64,000 nucleotides of DNA from Fratercula arctica (taxonomy: Eukaryota; Chordata; Aves; Charadriiformes; Alcidae). Below the pieces are notes generated by a model. The model was not told where the DNA came from. It saw only the letters and a list, made by a program, of their open reading frames with translations, and made no database searches. Shown here piece after piece: positions 14,701 through 27,300 of the stretch. Numbering within the stretch: the stretch's first letter is position 1; every line of letters starts with the position of its first letter. The stretch lies in the NCBI GenBank assembly GCA_947846985.1, contig CANTUZ010000012.1, positions 21,104,135-21,168,134 of the forward strand. The letters run 5' to 3'. The translations under genes were made by a program, and so were the position numbers.

Positions 14701-16179
14701 AGTGGAGAAGGCCAAAAGCTGAAGCCACGATAGGCCCCCATTCATTTAGCTTTCCACTTGTCCCAGTGAGAACTGGGCAGCCACTGTCTCCAGCTGCAGT
14801 TGTGCTTGTATTTCACTTTGGGGTAAGGGCATGGTATCTTGCCTGACCTGTCCAGTTTCTCGAAGATACTTGAAGGAAGATGAAAAGTCCTAGTGTGCAG
14901 CAGGAAAGTCTGGTGCGTTGAGACTGAGTCAGCTGTCAGAGGCAGAGCCTGGTAAAAATGCTCTTGGTATGCTCAGAGGGAGGTGCTGCAGGGCTGAGGG
15001 GTCTGGAGGTCTGCTCACCCTTGCACCTGCAAATGCACCTGAGCGTCTCCAAGGCCATGCAGATGGCCAGAGATGTATTTGATCAAAACAGACTCAGGTT
15101 ATACGTTTCTAAAATGTAGTGCACTCTGCTTTCAGCATGGCAAGCCTCAGAAATACCAAAATTAGACTTCAGAAGAGTATAAAAAGCTCCCTGCTAACAT
15201 AGTGTGCAAATAGACTGTTGCACTCACTGTGATCTTGGACAGCAACAAAATTTGAAGGCAACAGCAAACAGCAAAGAAAATTGCAGCTGAAAAATACCAA
15301 CATCACCCTCCTTTAAGACATATTGTTAAAATGAAAACTTTTAAAAGCTGAAGAGATGTGAGCCCAGATGCTATCAACCGTATGTCTTACACAGTTCATG
15401 ATTATGAACAAACAACAGAATACATATAAGGGAATCTGAAATGGTATGGATACGAGCCCAGCTGGTGTCCCCATATGCCTTATGAATTCCCATTTTTAGG
15501 AACACAGCAGCATATAGCATTACAGATGCTTCTTAAACATCTCATTTATAGATAGAGTGGAGCTGTTTCACTGAAGTACACAGAGAAAAGGTCCACCAGG
15601 ATCACAAAACCAGCTGCATTCAAAACCACCAAAATGCTTCAACCACAGTGTTTTCATTAGGAACCACTCTGCACCAGAATATTCCCTGAATGAGGGATGA
15701 TGCTTGTTTGTCATAGGCTCCTTACTGAGACTTTTTTAAAAGCAGCCACCATAAAGCCATTTTAATCAGAAAATGCTAACTTACTTTTGTTTTGGCAAAC
15801 TGTTCCTACTGACAGCTTTTTCAGATCCAGAACGGAAGAGCGAATGCCCAAGCTCCAGGGCAGTGGAGAGGTACGGGTGTGGAGAGGTAAATTCTTGCCA
15901 CTTCTGAAAATCAATCAAAGTAGGGTCTGGAGCTTGTCTCGTCCACATCCTGGGGAGAGTCGTTCACCAAAAGGCTGTGGACTCTTCTGCAATACAGCAC
16001 TTCCTCTCCTGCTTTTCAATTTCACCAGAACCACCTCTAAGGGAAGGTAGTTAACTGTGGGGATTCCTGGTTAATTGTGAAAATATATCACCAACTGCAG
16101 TTGACTTAAAACCGTAATTTCATTATATGTACACTATCAACCAAAATATATCTACAGCAGGTATCTAAAAAAAATACAC

Positions 16180-18353
16180 TACATATGAATGAAAAATTAT
16201 TTTATTTAAAAATACATTATACAGCAGAGTGTCTCTCTTTGTATTCTCACTGCTGGTTCACAGAGATAATATGATAAATTTAACCCAAATATTTGACTGG
16301 GAAAGATCCTGAGAGAGAAAGAGACCAGTTACAAGCTGATGATATACAGTACACTGAAAAAGAGTCATCTCTTTTAACATAAAAGAATCTCTTGGTAATC
16401 TTATAAATCAGATATAAAAACGCAGGTTTGCTACCATGCAAAAATGAGTGAAGATTTCATTTAAATCTGCACACAGAGAAATCATTAGTACCTTGGACCT
16501 TAAATAGCTAGACTAAGAGAAGGGTAAGTGTGCCTAACATGGTGATACAAACTTTGGACCTACTACAATTTTGTAAACACAGTTGATAGTCTAATAAGGT
16601 GGAATTTCAATCACCTAAGTAATATTGTTGTAGCTAAGGGCTCTATTCTAGGACTTTTCTCCCCACTGATGTATTGCTTCATTCTCTAATTTTCAGCTTA
16701 GCACAATGACTTTGTGAGATATGCTCTATTGCACTCAAAGATGACTTGGCCTTGCCCTGTTTGCCAAGCACTATTTAGGTAGTTGTATTTTAATGAAAGC
16801 AGAGGTTAAAATAAAAAGTAAAAAGCAGGTGTCACCTGGATGACTATGTGGGAATGCATTAAAATTCATCATAGAAAATACATACCTGATTCTACAGCCT
16901 TATGTTTCAAACACCTTCTAACAATGATTAATGCACAGGAAATACACTGAATTATGGAAAATTTAAGGCCCAGAATGTTCAACAGCCTGCACTGAACATT
17001 ACTATTCTCAATGTGTCTGTAGTGCTAGTGTTGTATCAGCTGTTGCCAGAGGAAAATTTTTTGGCAGATGTTAACAGCATCTTCAGCAACTACAATATTC
17101 AGATCCATTTGGTGGTCAATTTTCATAGGACAACTTCACTGTGAATAGTCAGCAAGGCTGTCTTTTGAAGGAGAGGCTCAATTTGATCATTCACAGTGAT
17201 AACAGAGATATGATAACATTGCCTGATGTTGAAGAAAAATCAATTTGTCAACACTGCACAGACTGACAGGATTTTTTTGCAAATATGGCCCTGAAACACA
17301 GACAGAGATAGAAAGATTTGTAGACAGAAAGTCTGCCTGTCCTGGTCACATAGGCTGAAGAAAATTAATGAAACCATTTTGTTTTTTCCATGAGTGCTCT
17401 GACAGGAAAATGGAGAGTAGAAACTCATACGCACTTTCTCACTAAGCCAGCGACCCTCTTCTTATTTTAGCACCCATTCTCCCAGCATAATATCAGGGTG
17501 TACAACAAATATGAGAAGATGCGGGCTTCCTTGAATAATTTGTTTAAATGATTTATGAATAGCATGGCCTCCCATCACATATGCTGAGCTAAGAACGGAG
17601 CCCTTAACCTTTCATGGGATATCATTAGTAATAAAGAATATATCAATGATCAAACTTTCTATATTATTTTCATTTCTTTTAACCTAGATACATATATATC
17701 ATCCAAGACATTCAAGAACTACAAAACAACAATTCAACTACAATTATGTCAGGAAAATATCCAAATAAATAAACTTTTAATTATGATACAATACTTATTA
17801 CAGTAAAAATTGGCATTTTTTTTTTCTCTTCAAAAGCAAAAGCACCAGTCTTACATATAACATACTGTTTGAATGATATCTTACATGGAATACAGCGTAA
17901 TACAATGTGCAAACAGCATTTTCATACAGAACGTAATATATGTCTAGTTTTTATACACTGAAATCGCCTCAAATGGAAACACGTTCATGCTGAATTAAAA
18001 ATGTAGATTTCAAAAATCAAAGTCAAATCAAAATATGAAGTACTGTTGGAATAGGTACATGAACCATTAAAAACAATGAGAAGCCAAATAGAAGGTATTG
18101 TCAGATAAATATAATTAGTGCTCAGTTTGTCCCATTCCATCAAAAAGTAAACAGTTAATATTTTTGCTAGAAAGTAAAGTGACGTTCTAATATTTAAGAA
18201 TTCTTCAAAATGTTGGTATCATTTTAATGATGTAAAAATCAAGTCAGAAATAGGACTTCTAAAAATTTCTTATTTTTGAATCACTGCAATTATCATGTGT
18301 GGGCTGTGAAAAGAGATGAAGTCCAATGGAGTGAATATACATCAGCGTCAACA
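16180..18353 (-). other. PLPPR5: Probable PLPPR5 3' UTR
   Basis: This AT-rich, ORF-poor stretch lies directly 3' of the stop codon. Scanning by eye downstream of the stop, the first canonical minus-strand poly(A) signal AATAAA that I found is at 16206-16201 (TTTATT on the plus strand), which would give a UTR of about 2.15 kb. The 17.65-18.30 kb part is especially A/T-rich. ATTAAA variants occur nearer the stop, for example near 17.78 and 18.22 kb, so shorter UTRs are possible. The extent is inferred; no transcript evidence is available. Confidence 0.5.
16201..16206 (-). terminator. Candidate poly(A) signal AATAAA for PLPPR5
   Basis: TTTATT on the plus strand reads AATAAA in the direction of the gene, about 2.15 kb after the stop. 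It was the first canonical hexamer found by eye downstream of the stop codon. A hexamer alone is weak evidence. Confidence 0.35.
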
Positions 18354-18386
18354 TCATGTGACTTCTGCAAAGGCCGTGATGTGGTT
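18354..18386 (-). CDS. PLPPR5: PLPPR5 coding exon 6, last ten residues and stop (305-314)
   Basis: Encodes [10 protein letters not shown] followed by TGA, identical from memory to the conserved C-terminus of mammalian PLPPR5. The acceptor on the minus strand is a pyrimidine-rich tract ending cgtag|AAC. The three bases before AAC are TAG in the same frame, so the exon cannot be extended upstream in frame. Joined to exon 5 it reads [14 protein letters not shown]. The longer mammalian form has five residues (VTSVQ) between these parts; here they are absent unless a separate small exon exists. It is too short to be found by ORF length alone; the identification rests on the peptide match, phase and splice site. 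Confidence 0.88.
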   Translation of the reverse strand, partial: NHITAFAEVT

Positions 18387-21300
18387 CTACGAGTTAAAGG
18401 AAAAACAAACAGATAAAAACCCAGAAACCACATAGATAGACATCAGTCGCCATTGTGAAAATTTTTGCCTCTTGTGCTTTAGGGACAGCCCGATGCTTGG
18501 AGACTATTGCAGGATGATATAAATAAAACTGGTTTTAACTGCAGTGCTCTCACTCACTCCCATAGCAATTCTTTGTTAACCACTGGAAGACTGGATATGT
18601 GAGTATGCTGAACAAAGTAATTAAGTGCGATGGTTCTACAATATTTTAGTTTTAGATGGGTTTTTTAAAATTAAGTAACAATGTGAATAATTGAGTTAGC
18701 TGCACTTTTATTGCTACCTTATTTATAATTTAAAACAAAATTCCTAGAAATTAAAATTACAGTTTCTGACAGATTATAATATTCTATTTCAGTGTTAATA
18801 CAATTTTAATGTTGTCTTTTTTTTTAAGATTAAGCTGGATGGCACAGAATCAAGTAGTGAAATGCTACAACAAAATTGCATTCAGCGGTTGAGAACTCAT
18901 ATTCAAAATTTCTTTTTCAGAATCACTACAGTGTCCTCTTCATTTCCAATACTATTCTCCTTTCGAACATGAAGATGTGTATCAGTGCGTGATTATACTG
19001 CATGTGACTCTACACAGTTAAATTGCAGCATCCCAAAGAGCTTTGCTGCTTTTTCATGCTCTCACCTATGCAAGTGCCTCTGCAAACATTTGGTAGGTGA
19101 AGACTCAACTGCACAGTGATGTGCAGGATCCAGAGGAACCACACAATCCCTTTAGGCACACAGTACCCTTGTCTGCAACATTTTTTTATAAAACATGCTA
19201 TGTGTAAAATTAATAAAGGGAATCTTCATGTTAAGCCATTTGTTTTTTCCCCAGCACAACAATGCCCAAAGGGAAATAATACCACACAAAGCACTGCAGA
19301 TTTCTCTCATCACCTCCCCTCCTGGAGCAGACCAAAGTCAGAAGAGAGGAGGTGTAAGCTGAAGAGGAGGCAGGATGTAGATAACTCATGGACAGTGGGA
19401 TAGATCTCCTTTTTTTTTTTTTTTTGCTTAAGGGAAGTTGTTCTAAGTCCTCCAGAAAAATCCCTTATCACACACCACAGAAAGCACTGGAGAGAAACTG
19501 TGGCCACCACACAAGTTTCTATTTCTCAGTTCTTCTTTAAACTGTCTGGATATCTGTCTGTGCAGGGGGAGGCACGAAGGCATTTTTGATTTTCACATTA
19601 CAGAAAGGAATTTAGAAGTACCCTGAGTGAGAGCACAGGAGAGCTGCCTCTTATTTCCCCCTCTCCAAACCAGGAGAAGGATCTCTCTTCCCCTGCCCCT
19701 GTAATATGCATTTTAGCTCTAGCAATGTTCTTGCTATATTTTATGACAGCTTTCATAAGAAAACACCACCAAATAGTACGAATCTACATACATTCTTCTC
19801 CAAAAGTGAATATATTTTAAATAAATAACAATGATTAAACCATAGCCAGCACATTTTTTAAAAAAGCATTAGAAAAAAAAGAACCATTGTGCAACTTTCT
19901 GTGAAAATGTTTTCAGTAAACAATATTAGCAAATGTCATTGTTTCCAGATTTTGATTCTGCCAAAGAAAAGCAGAATTAGGTTTCCTAATTAGAAAACAA
20001 AACATTAACATTTCAAAGCATTTTAGTTGGTTGGCCATCTTCTGCTTTCAGTACAGGAACGACAATACATTAGGCAACCTCAGTGACTCTGGAGTCGCTG
20101 TGAGGCTATTATGACATTTTCCTCACAGTATTTCCTTTATTTTTCCTAATTTAGACCTGAAAATTATCCTGTCAACTTGAACTAGCATCAGTCTGAAGTT
20201 ATTCACTTTGTTGATAAGATGGTTTAAAAATGAGGAATTAGAGGAAAAAAAAATTCCTTGTTATTTATTCTAATCAGTTCTTTCAAGTCCTGCTACGTGC
20301 TATCCCTTTCTCTACGTGACATACATTGGTCTGTGATGCAGAGAACCAAATGCTCTCTCATGCGGCATTAATTCAGGACTGGATAACTATTACTTAGGAA
20401 AGGAGAATGTGGTTCACACTCCTGCCAGTTATACTTCCAAAATGAGCAGGTCACCATCCTTGGAAGGACGTGCACAGCATGGGATATAATAACAGAAAAA
20501 AAATCCCACTTCCTCAATAAATCCTCAGAGAGAATTGCTAAACTACCGATCAGAGAGCTATCGATTTGGACCCTAGTGAAGATTTGTCAATTCATTTCCA
20601 ATGGACTCAGCAGGGTGATGCATAACTAGGTCAAAACTAATCACTTGCTGATGGCAAGAATCACTGATAAAGATTCACGCAACTGTCCGGGTATTCATGC
20701 GTTCCATATGTTATCATCTCAGGCAAAACTACAAATAAACCTTGCTCAAACTCTTTACAGAAAAAAAAACAAGCAGCAGCATCCCTCTTGAAAAACTGCA
20801 TTTCAACTGTCTTACTCTGCTCTTTCACTTCTGCTTAGATTTACTGTGACAAAGTTCAGTGTGAGATACGAACCACTGTCAGCAAACAGATTCACACAGA
20901 TGCAGGAGACAAGCAAAAAAAACCATGCGCAAGACCTCAGCTTCTCCAACTCCATGGGAAATGGCTTTCCCTACAGTACTCAAAAGAATTAGAATACGCT
21001 GAGGCTCTGCTCAATGGCAGCAGTTTCACAGGCAGGCACACCAGCTTTTGTATTATTCATTGTAAATTGACAGTATCAGCTTGGTGTCAGCACCAAGTGA
21101 ACAAGGCATGCTTCAGAACCGTGCTCTCACACCACTAATAGAAAAATGAAAGCTAAAGGCTAAGCCTTGAGTGCAGGTTTCTGGGGGGAAATGATTCTTA
21201 TCTGTATATCGTCTGTTAAGATTTTAATTAACTTCTGTTTACAAGCAATTCTCTAATGTTAAAGCATTGAAAAAAATCCATGACTTTTTTGTGGCTTGCA

Positions 21301-24300
21301 GTTTTCATTACATATATTAAGTATTTTTACCTGAAAATTTTTTTGTTCTGCTCTCATGAATACATTTAGAAATATTCAAAAATAGCCATCATCCTAAAAC
21401 AGATTTTTCCATTTTCGAAAACAGGAATTTGAAAAATTGTTTGTAGTCCTTCACACAGTGGAGTTTGTTAAAAGAAACAGAAAAATAATACTGCAATTGT
21501 TCAGGCAAATGATAATTTATCATACAACAATAATGTTATCATACAATTCTCTGGGTCAGCAAAGTATATTTTGTGCATTTACAGGGCGAATCACATTTTT
21601 AGAGAAAATAATGAATTCAAGCTAAATTCCCCATTTAAAACGTTGCAGACCTGCACAGAACGCTGCCGCCACACTGCATCTGCCTTTGCTTCAAATGCAC
21701 ACACAAACACTCATGTGCGCTCTTGCGCACATACGTTTATTGCCTTATATGAAGATGCTCAAAACGGTCCATTCCTGATATCCAGGAGAAGAACCTAATG
21801 ATGCGTGCTTTGAGGGAGTTTCGTTGCAAAGGATCTTCTTGATGGTTATTAACACTTTGATTCTGTAACACCTACAACATGTATATTTGAGGAGGTCACA
21901 CTGAATATATTATTTAATGTCTTGTATTTAAGTATTATTTTATTTGAAAATTAGAAATGGTGATCGCAGTTTGCATTCAAACAGAAATAATTCTTGTACA
22001 GTCCTCCAGAACCAGATTTAAGCAGAAGAGTAGGACATCAATGCGAATTCAAATGCTTGACATTGAAACAAAATTGCTTATGGTCTTTTATGAGCTGTCT
22101 CTCCTGGGTATGTGTTTCTGTGTGTGAAACAATGTTGTATTGTATCTCCTTTAACACACTGTATTATCAAGAGAGAACCATTATGACAACAGCAATCTGA
22201 AAACCTGCCTATAAGGTAATGTAAGCACATGGACTTTAGTCAAGCTGTCCTGGAGATACACATACATGTATGAAAACACTGTATGGATACCTATGTACAC
22301 TTTTGGACATCAGGCACAACAGTATTTGGATACTTCTCATCTAAAATATTCTCAGGCAACAGAAATGGACGCAAACTCTCTCCCCCATTTGCCCATAGTA
22401 TGATGAGTTAAAACATTTTTGCATTTTGCTTTTAGCCTGTGAGCTGAGGGCTGGGCGATCAGTCTCCCTGGAGAGTGCCAGGGACCAGACCCAGCCCACG
22501 CTGTGTGCACACGAGTGCACATACCAATGAAAGACTTCTTAGTAACAAAACACTTAAGACCAAGTAAAAAGCAGTAACACCAAGAATTAAAATTAAAAAT
22601 ACCTTTTTCTGACACTGTGAAGAAGCTGTTCTATGTCTTGTAAATAGTCAAGATGGAGTAAATAGAAAAAACATTATACCTTAAAAACAGAAGGGGAAAG
22701 TTTCCCCAGCCTAAAAATACTATCAGAACCCATTGCAATATCTACACTTACTGTGTTAAAATGTTTCATCACCAGCATTACCTTTGGCACATAAACAATA
22801 TACCAAGAATTATAGCGTCAAACTTAGCAAGATTTTTGAGACAATTAACCCTGATAGTCACTAGCAATTGCTATGACAGGCAACAAGAACATCACATTTT
22901 ATGAGAGGAATTCCAAATACTTACCAACATTAAAACTTAGCAATGGTTGTGCCAGAGAGAGTGACCTTAAACTATCTGTTTCTAGTTCACAGTCATGCTG
23001 GAGAGTGAGTCCTATGGATGGAGTATAAGAAACCTCATTGTAACAAGGAACGGTGACTGTCTTTGGGAACATGGTTTGGACATTGCTGACAGAAGTAGCA
23101 CTATGAAGGAATGTCAAGCAGAGACTTTGAGGATAAATGCAGTTTAGCTGTCAAACAGGGCACTGCAAAGAACCCACTGTGCAAATAAGTAATATTGAAC
23201 AGCCACAGAAAGCACTGAGGATCAGACACAGTAACAGCCTCACCCCGCAGGAGATGAACCACAGTGCCTCTCCTAATCCAATGCTTCCTCCTAAAACCTC
23301 TTACCTCATTATTCCATCTACTGCCTCCATTAGTCCTAAAATTCTCCATGTTCCCTTTGTATTTGATTTTTTCAAAGCTAGAATAATTATTTAAAAAGAA
23401 AAAAAAAAAAGCTAGGAGAGTCAGTGGCTACAAGACGTCTGTGAACCCTCTCTGTAAGCCCTGGCCAATTTCAGGTGACTTTATCATGAAATGATGTCAG
23501 TCTCCCCTGAAAAAGAAAAAATAGTTTGTGACTGCACTGGATTAAGCTGAACTTTAAACTCTTCCAGGTAACACTCAGAATATCCCTATTTCCCAGTAAG
23601 TCTTGCAAAAAAACAGGAGTCTCTAACCTTGACTGTGGCAGGAAGAGAACCTCCTCTCTATAGGAGTGCCAGCTAACTGAAACATGAATTGTCTTGTAAG
23701 AGATGAAGAAGGTCAGAGACAGGAGAGAAAAAGGAGCAGATGGGTGAGTGATGAGGTTTCTTGGCTTTCATTCTTTTCATTAATTCTGAGGATGGATGTA
23801 GTTAAGGTGAAAGCAATAAGTCTGCATTGCTGAGCCAGCTCTGGCAAGGATTCTTCAAGGAGACACTCTGCAACTATGGCTTATTTGAGTGCACGAGAAG
23901 TGGGTACCCATGCAGAACAGCTTAATCATCTGCATGCATCACAATTAAACAGAAGTGCCATGCAAACAGTGATCTACCCTTGTCATTAACCAGCAGCAGC
24001 TCAATTCAGAATATTACAAGTACACATATTCCTATTTCAGTGCACTTCAAATGTAGCTCTTGACCTCCACCAGAACTCAGACAATGACAGCATGGAAAAC
24101 ATGCCAAGCATGCCAAGAGCATTCATTCTCCAGCAGGAAAGAGCACTGGAATAGCAAGTAGCAGATCTGGAAACACAAAAATAAGGTGCTTCCAGGTCTG
24201 TGTGATGCACCGTGTGCTTATTCATTTTCGGGTGAATTTATAGCAAAATTGAAATGAGTGAGGTCCCATCTGGTGGGCATTTCCAATTAAGTCATTCTTT

Positions 24301-27300
24301 AAGACAGCATCTTTGAATTGCTCGCTCCCAGATACCCATATAGCTGTTATGTTTAAGTACCAATAAGAGAACTGCATTGCTTCATGCTAGCACTGCCTTA
24401 GCCCACGATAACTTCAGTCCATCCAGATTTGTGCTACTCTTAGTAGCTAATTTCTGACAGTAAGCTGTCTTTAATACTGACATAGGAGCTTGCAGACTGA
24501 GAATAAGGAAAAACAGATTTAAAATAAGCCAAATGTAAATGTATATGCATTCAGAATATGGAACTGGAACAGCCGTAACTGAAATGTAGTGAAAAGTAAC
24601 TTACACACAGCTAAAGCAGGCAAAGACAAGTAGCACACAAATTATTTAGCACCCCTCTCTCTCCAGAGGAGAGCAAAGGATGTAAAATAAGAAGGGAGTT
24701 AAAAAACAAAGACTAAGTTAATAATTCCTGTAGCGATGGTAGCTAACTGAGATGGCTCAATTTAGACCTTAGTTCCATACAGGTATTATTCTTAGTGCCT
24801 TTTATTTAACAGGGTCTGGCTTCTGTCTAAAACTTCAGATTAACCATTAAATAAAAAAAGAAAAAATCCACAAAAACTCAACAACTAAAGCACTCACATG
24901 TATGTAACTTTTTCATCAATCATTTGCTAATTCAAATTTAAACTTTCTGAGAGTGGAAACAGACGAAAGCATTTCCCAACAAATAGCAAAGTCTTCACAT
25001 TATTATCCTCCCATCTCATCCTCTCTGTCTGGAAAGGATGCAAAAGGCTTTGCAACACAGACAAAGATAAACCCATACACTGAAATCTCAACAAGTGTAG
25101 CACCCTGCGGACAGGCTTTGATTTAATTATCTAGAGAGAGGTTCCATGACAGCAAACAGGTACCCTCTAGTGCCATAGGAATATAGGTTCAGATGGAAAG
25201 AAGCTTGTTCATATAAGAGTCCTGGGCAGTTCAGAAATAGCAGAGGTCATGCTCAAGCAGAGCAAGCATTATTCCTGCCACAACCCCTCCACATTCTCCC
25301 AGAGCTTTCCCCACAACATCTCAATCTTGCCTAAGCCAAGTCTCAGGAAAAGAACATTGTTCATCGTGAGCGAGAGGGCATCAAATCACGTAGAAACACT
25401 AAGTTAACATGAGGTCTTTATCCTCAGAAAAAAAAATTAAAAATTTCAACAGCCAGAGAATGTGCATTTATCACCTATGATGGCTTTTGAGCCACAGAAA
25501 TGGCTTCCATTGCAGGAGAGCCCAGCACATAAATAAGACGTGCTCTTATTAATGTGGTATGTCCTCGGCCAACTGACATCTTGTTTTGTTTTGACATTTT
25601 ACAGTAAGCTTACTGAATGGATTATTTTGAAGATACGCATTCATCATCTAAATGCTTGTTCAAGCAAATGAGACTTTGACCTCCTTATGACAAGATATCA
25701 GCAGAAGTAGCTTAGATGCATTTGGTTCAAAAAGGTGTGTTAGATCATTCTGAAAATAAATCTTCTTTCCCTTCAAGGAAAGGAATAACAATCCCAGGGC
25801 TAGCAGCAATTCCTACCAAAGGACAACTTCCGCTACTTCCAAATGACAAAGATTGGTAAATGGTTAAAAACATTTCTTCTTATGTTTAATATGAAAAAAA
25901 TATCAGCAGTAATTTGGATTTAAAAGAATGTCATAGAAACATACTTTTGGTGCCCTATGCAGTGCAGAATTGTTTACTATCTTCAAATGTGGGCGTAATA
26001 CAAGAGATTTTAACAAATAATGACAGACAAAGTAATTAGAAAAACTAGATTTGCTTTTAAACTTTGCATTACTGGTTCAAACTTTCCCCTGGTAAAAACG
26101 CCTAGAATGTTTTCTTTATTTGGTTACGCTATCTATTTCAGTGCTTCTTTGCTCATAAATTTGTTCAGACATAATCTTACCTAACACTTACACAGTACAA
26201 CATCATCTTCAAAAACCATAAATTTTTATTACAGGAAACTAAAATAAATTTTAAACACATTACAATACTTACTCATGCAAAAAGTCTTGGCATACCCAGG
26301 AGACTACTGCTAGCGTGTCCTAGTCAAAAATCCCATTTGCTTTGGCAAGAGATCATGGCTTTCGTGTAGTTACTCTATGACCCAAGTTACTCTCCAGTAT
26401 TATCACATTCATTAAGTTTCTTGCTCTGCTAATGTAGATGTCAGATCCCCAGTGTTTCCAAGTGGGTGCCCTGTCCTGAGGCTAGCATGTACCAGATGAG
26501 AAAAGCCCCACAGCTGATCCAGAAGGGACTGCATCCATGCTCCACACTAGCCTGAGGACATAGCCCAAAGAAACAGGATAAACGCCACTCCTACCTGAAT
26601 TGCATAACCCCTTGGGCTCAGGGGTTAGATTTTCTAAGCACTTCAAGCTCTGTGGACTCTCAGCCAAAGCATTATTTAAACTTACTTGAGTAACACAAGG
26701 AAAGAGGGCCTCAGATCTGCTCAGCCTGACTCTGTGGACCTAGTGGTGGCTACAGCAGTAAACTGTACTGATATTTAGCAATTGTTCTTGGAGGTGACAT
26801 GAAGAGCCTCCCAAGGAGTGTCTCCGAATTAATTCTTCCCTTCTTTCTCCTTCACTGCCATGTCTCCTAACTTTAAATCTGATTACTTTGGCACTCTTGT
26901 CAAGATAGTTGAGGATCATCCTTCCAAGAAAGCTACATTTTATTTAATTGTTTTTAAAAAAGTCAGACGTTACCTTTTCTAAAGGGCTTTCTACTCGGGG
27001 TATGCTGATCATGGGCATCTGGGCCAGATTATCCATATGAGAATGTTCATGTTCTGGCTGACGTCCTCTGAAGTTATTTACCACACAAACAACCTAGAAG
27101 GGATTAGAAGATAAACAGAATAGCTAAGGAACAACTCATTTTTTTGAGCTTTTTTCCTGACATCCATAATTAGGCAGAACTGACAGTAGCTTTAGTCACA
27201 GCTTAGAGTAGAAACACAGAAACGTGAAGTTCATGTTTTACAGAAAATCCTTAATTAATATTTCAAGACAAAAGACTTTCAACCAATTTATTGTTACATG

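Larger units (their letters stand above)
1..16179. other. Intergenic DNA 3' of PLPPR5, no gene recognised
   Basis: Only short, unrelated open frames (up to about 112 codons) occur, without homology, splice structure or codon pattern that I can recognise. The sequence is AT-rich with short T and A runs and one T/TTTG simple repeat. No CR1 3' end was seen. From mammalian synteny the next gene in this direction would be SNX7, but no SNX7 exon was recognised. Distal parts of a longer 3' UTR or a lncRNA cannot be excluded. Confidence 0.6.
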
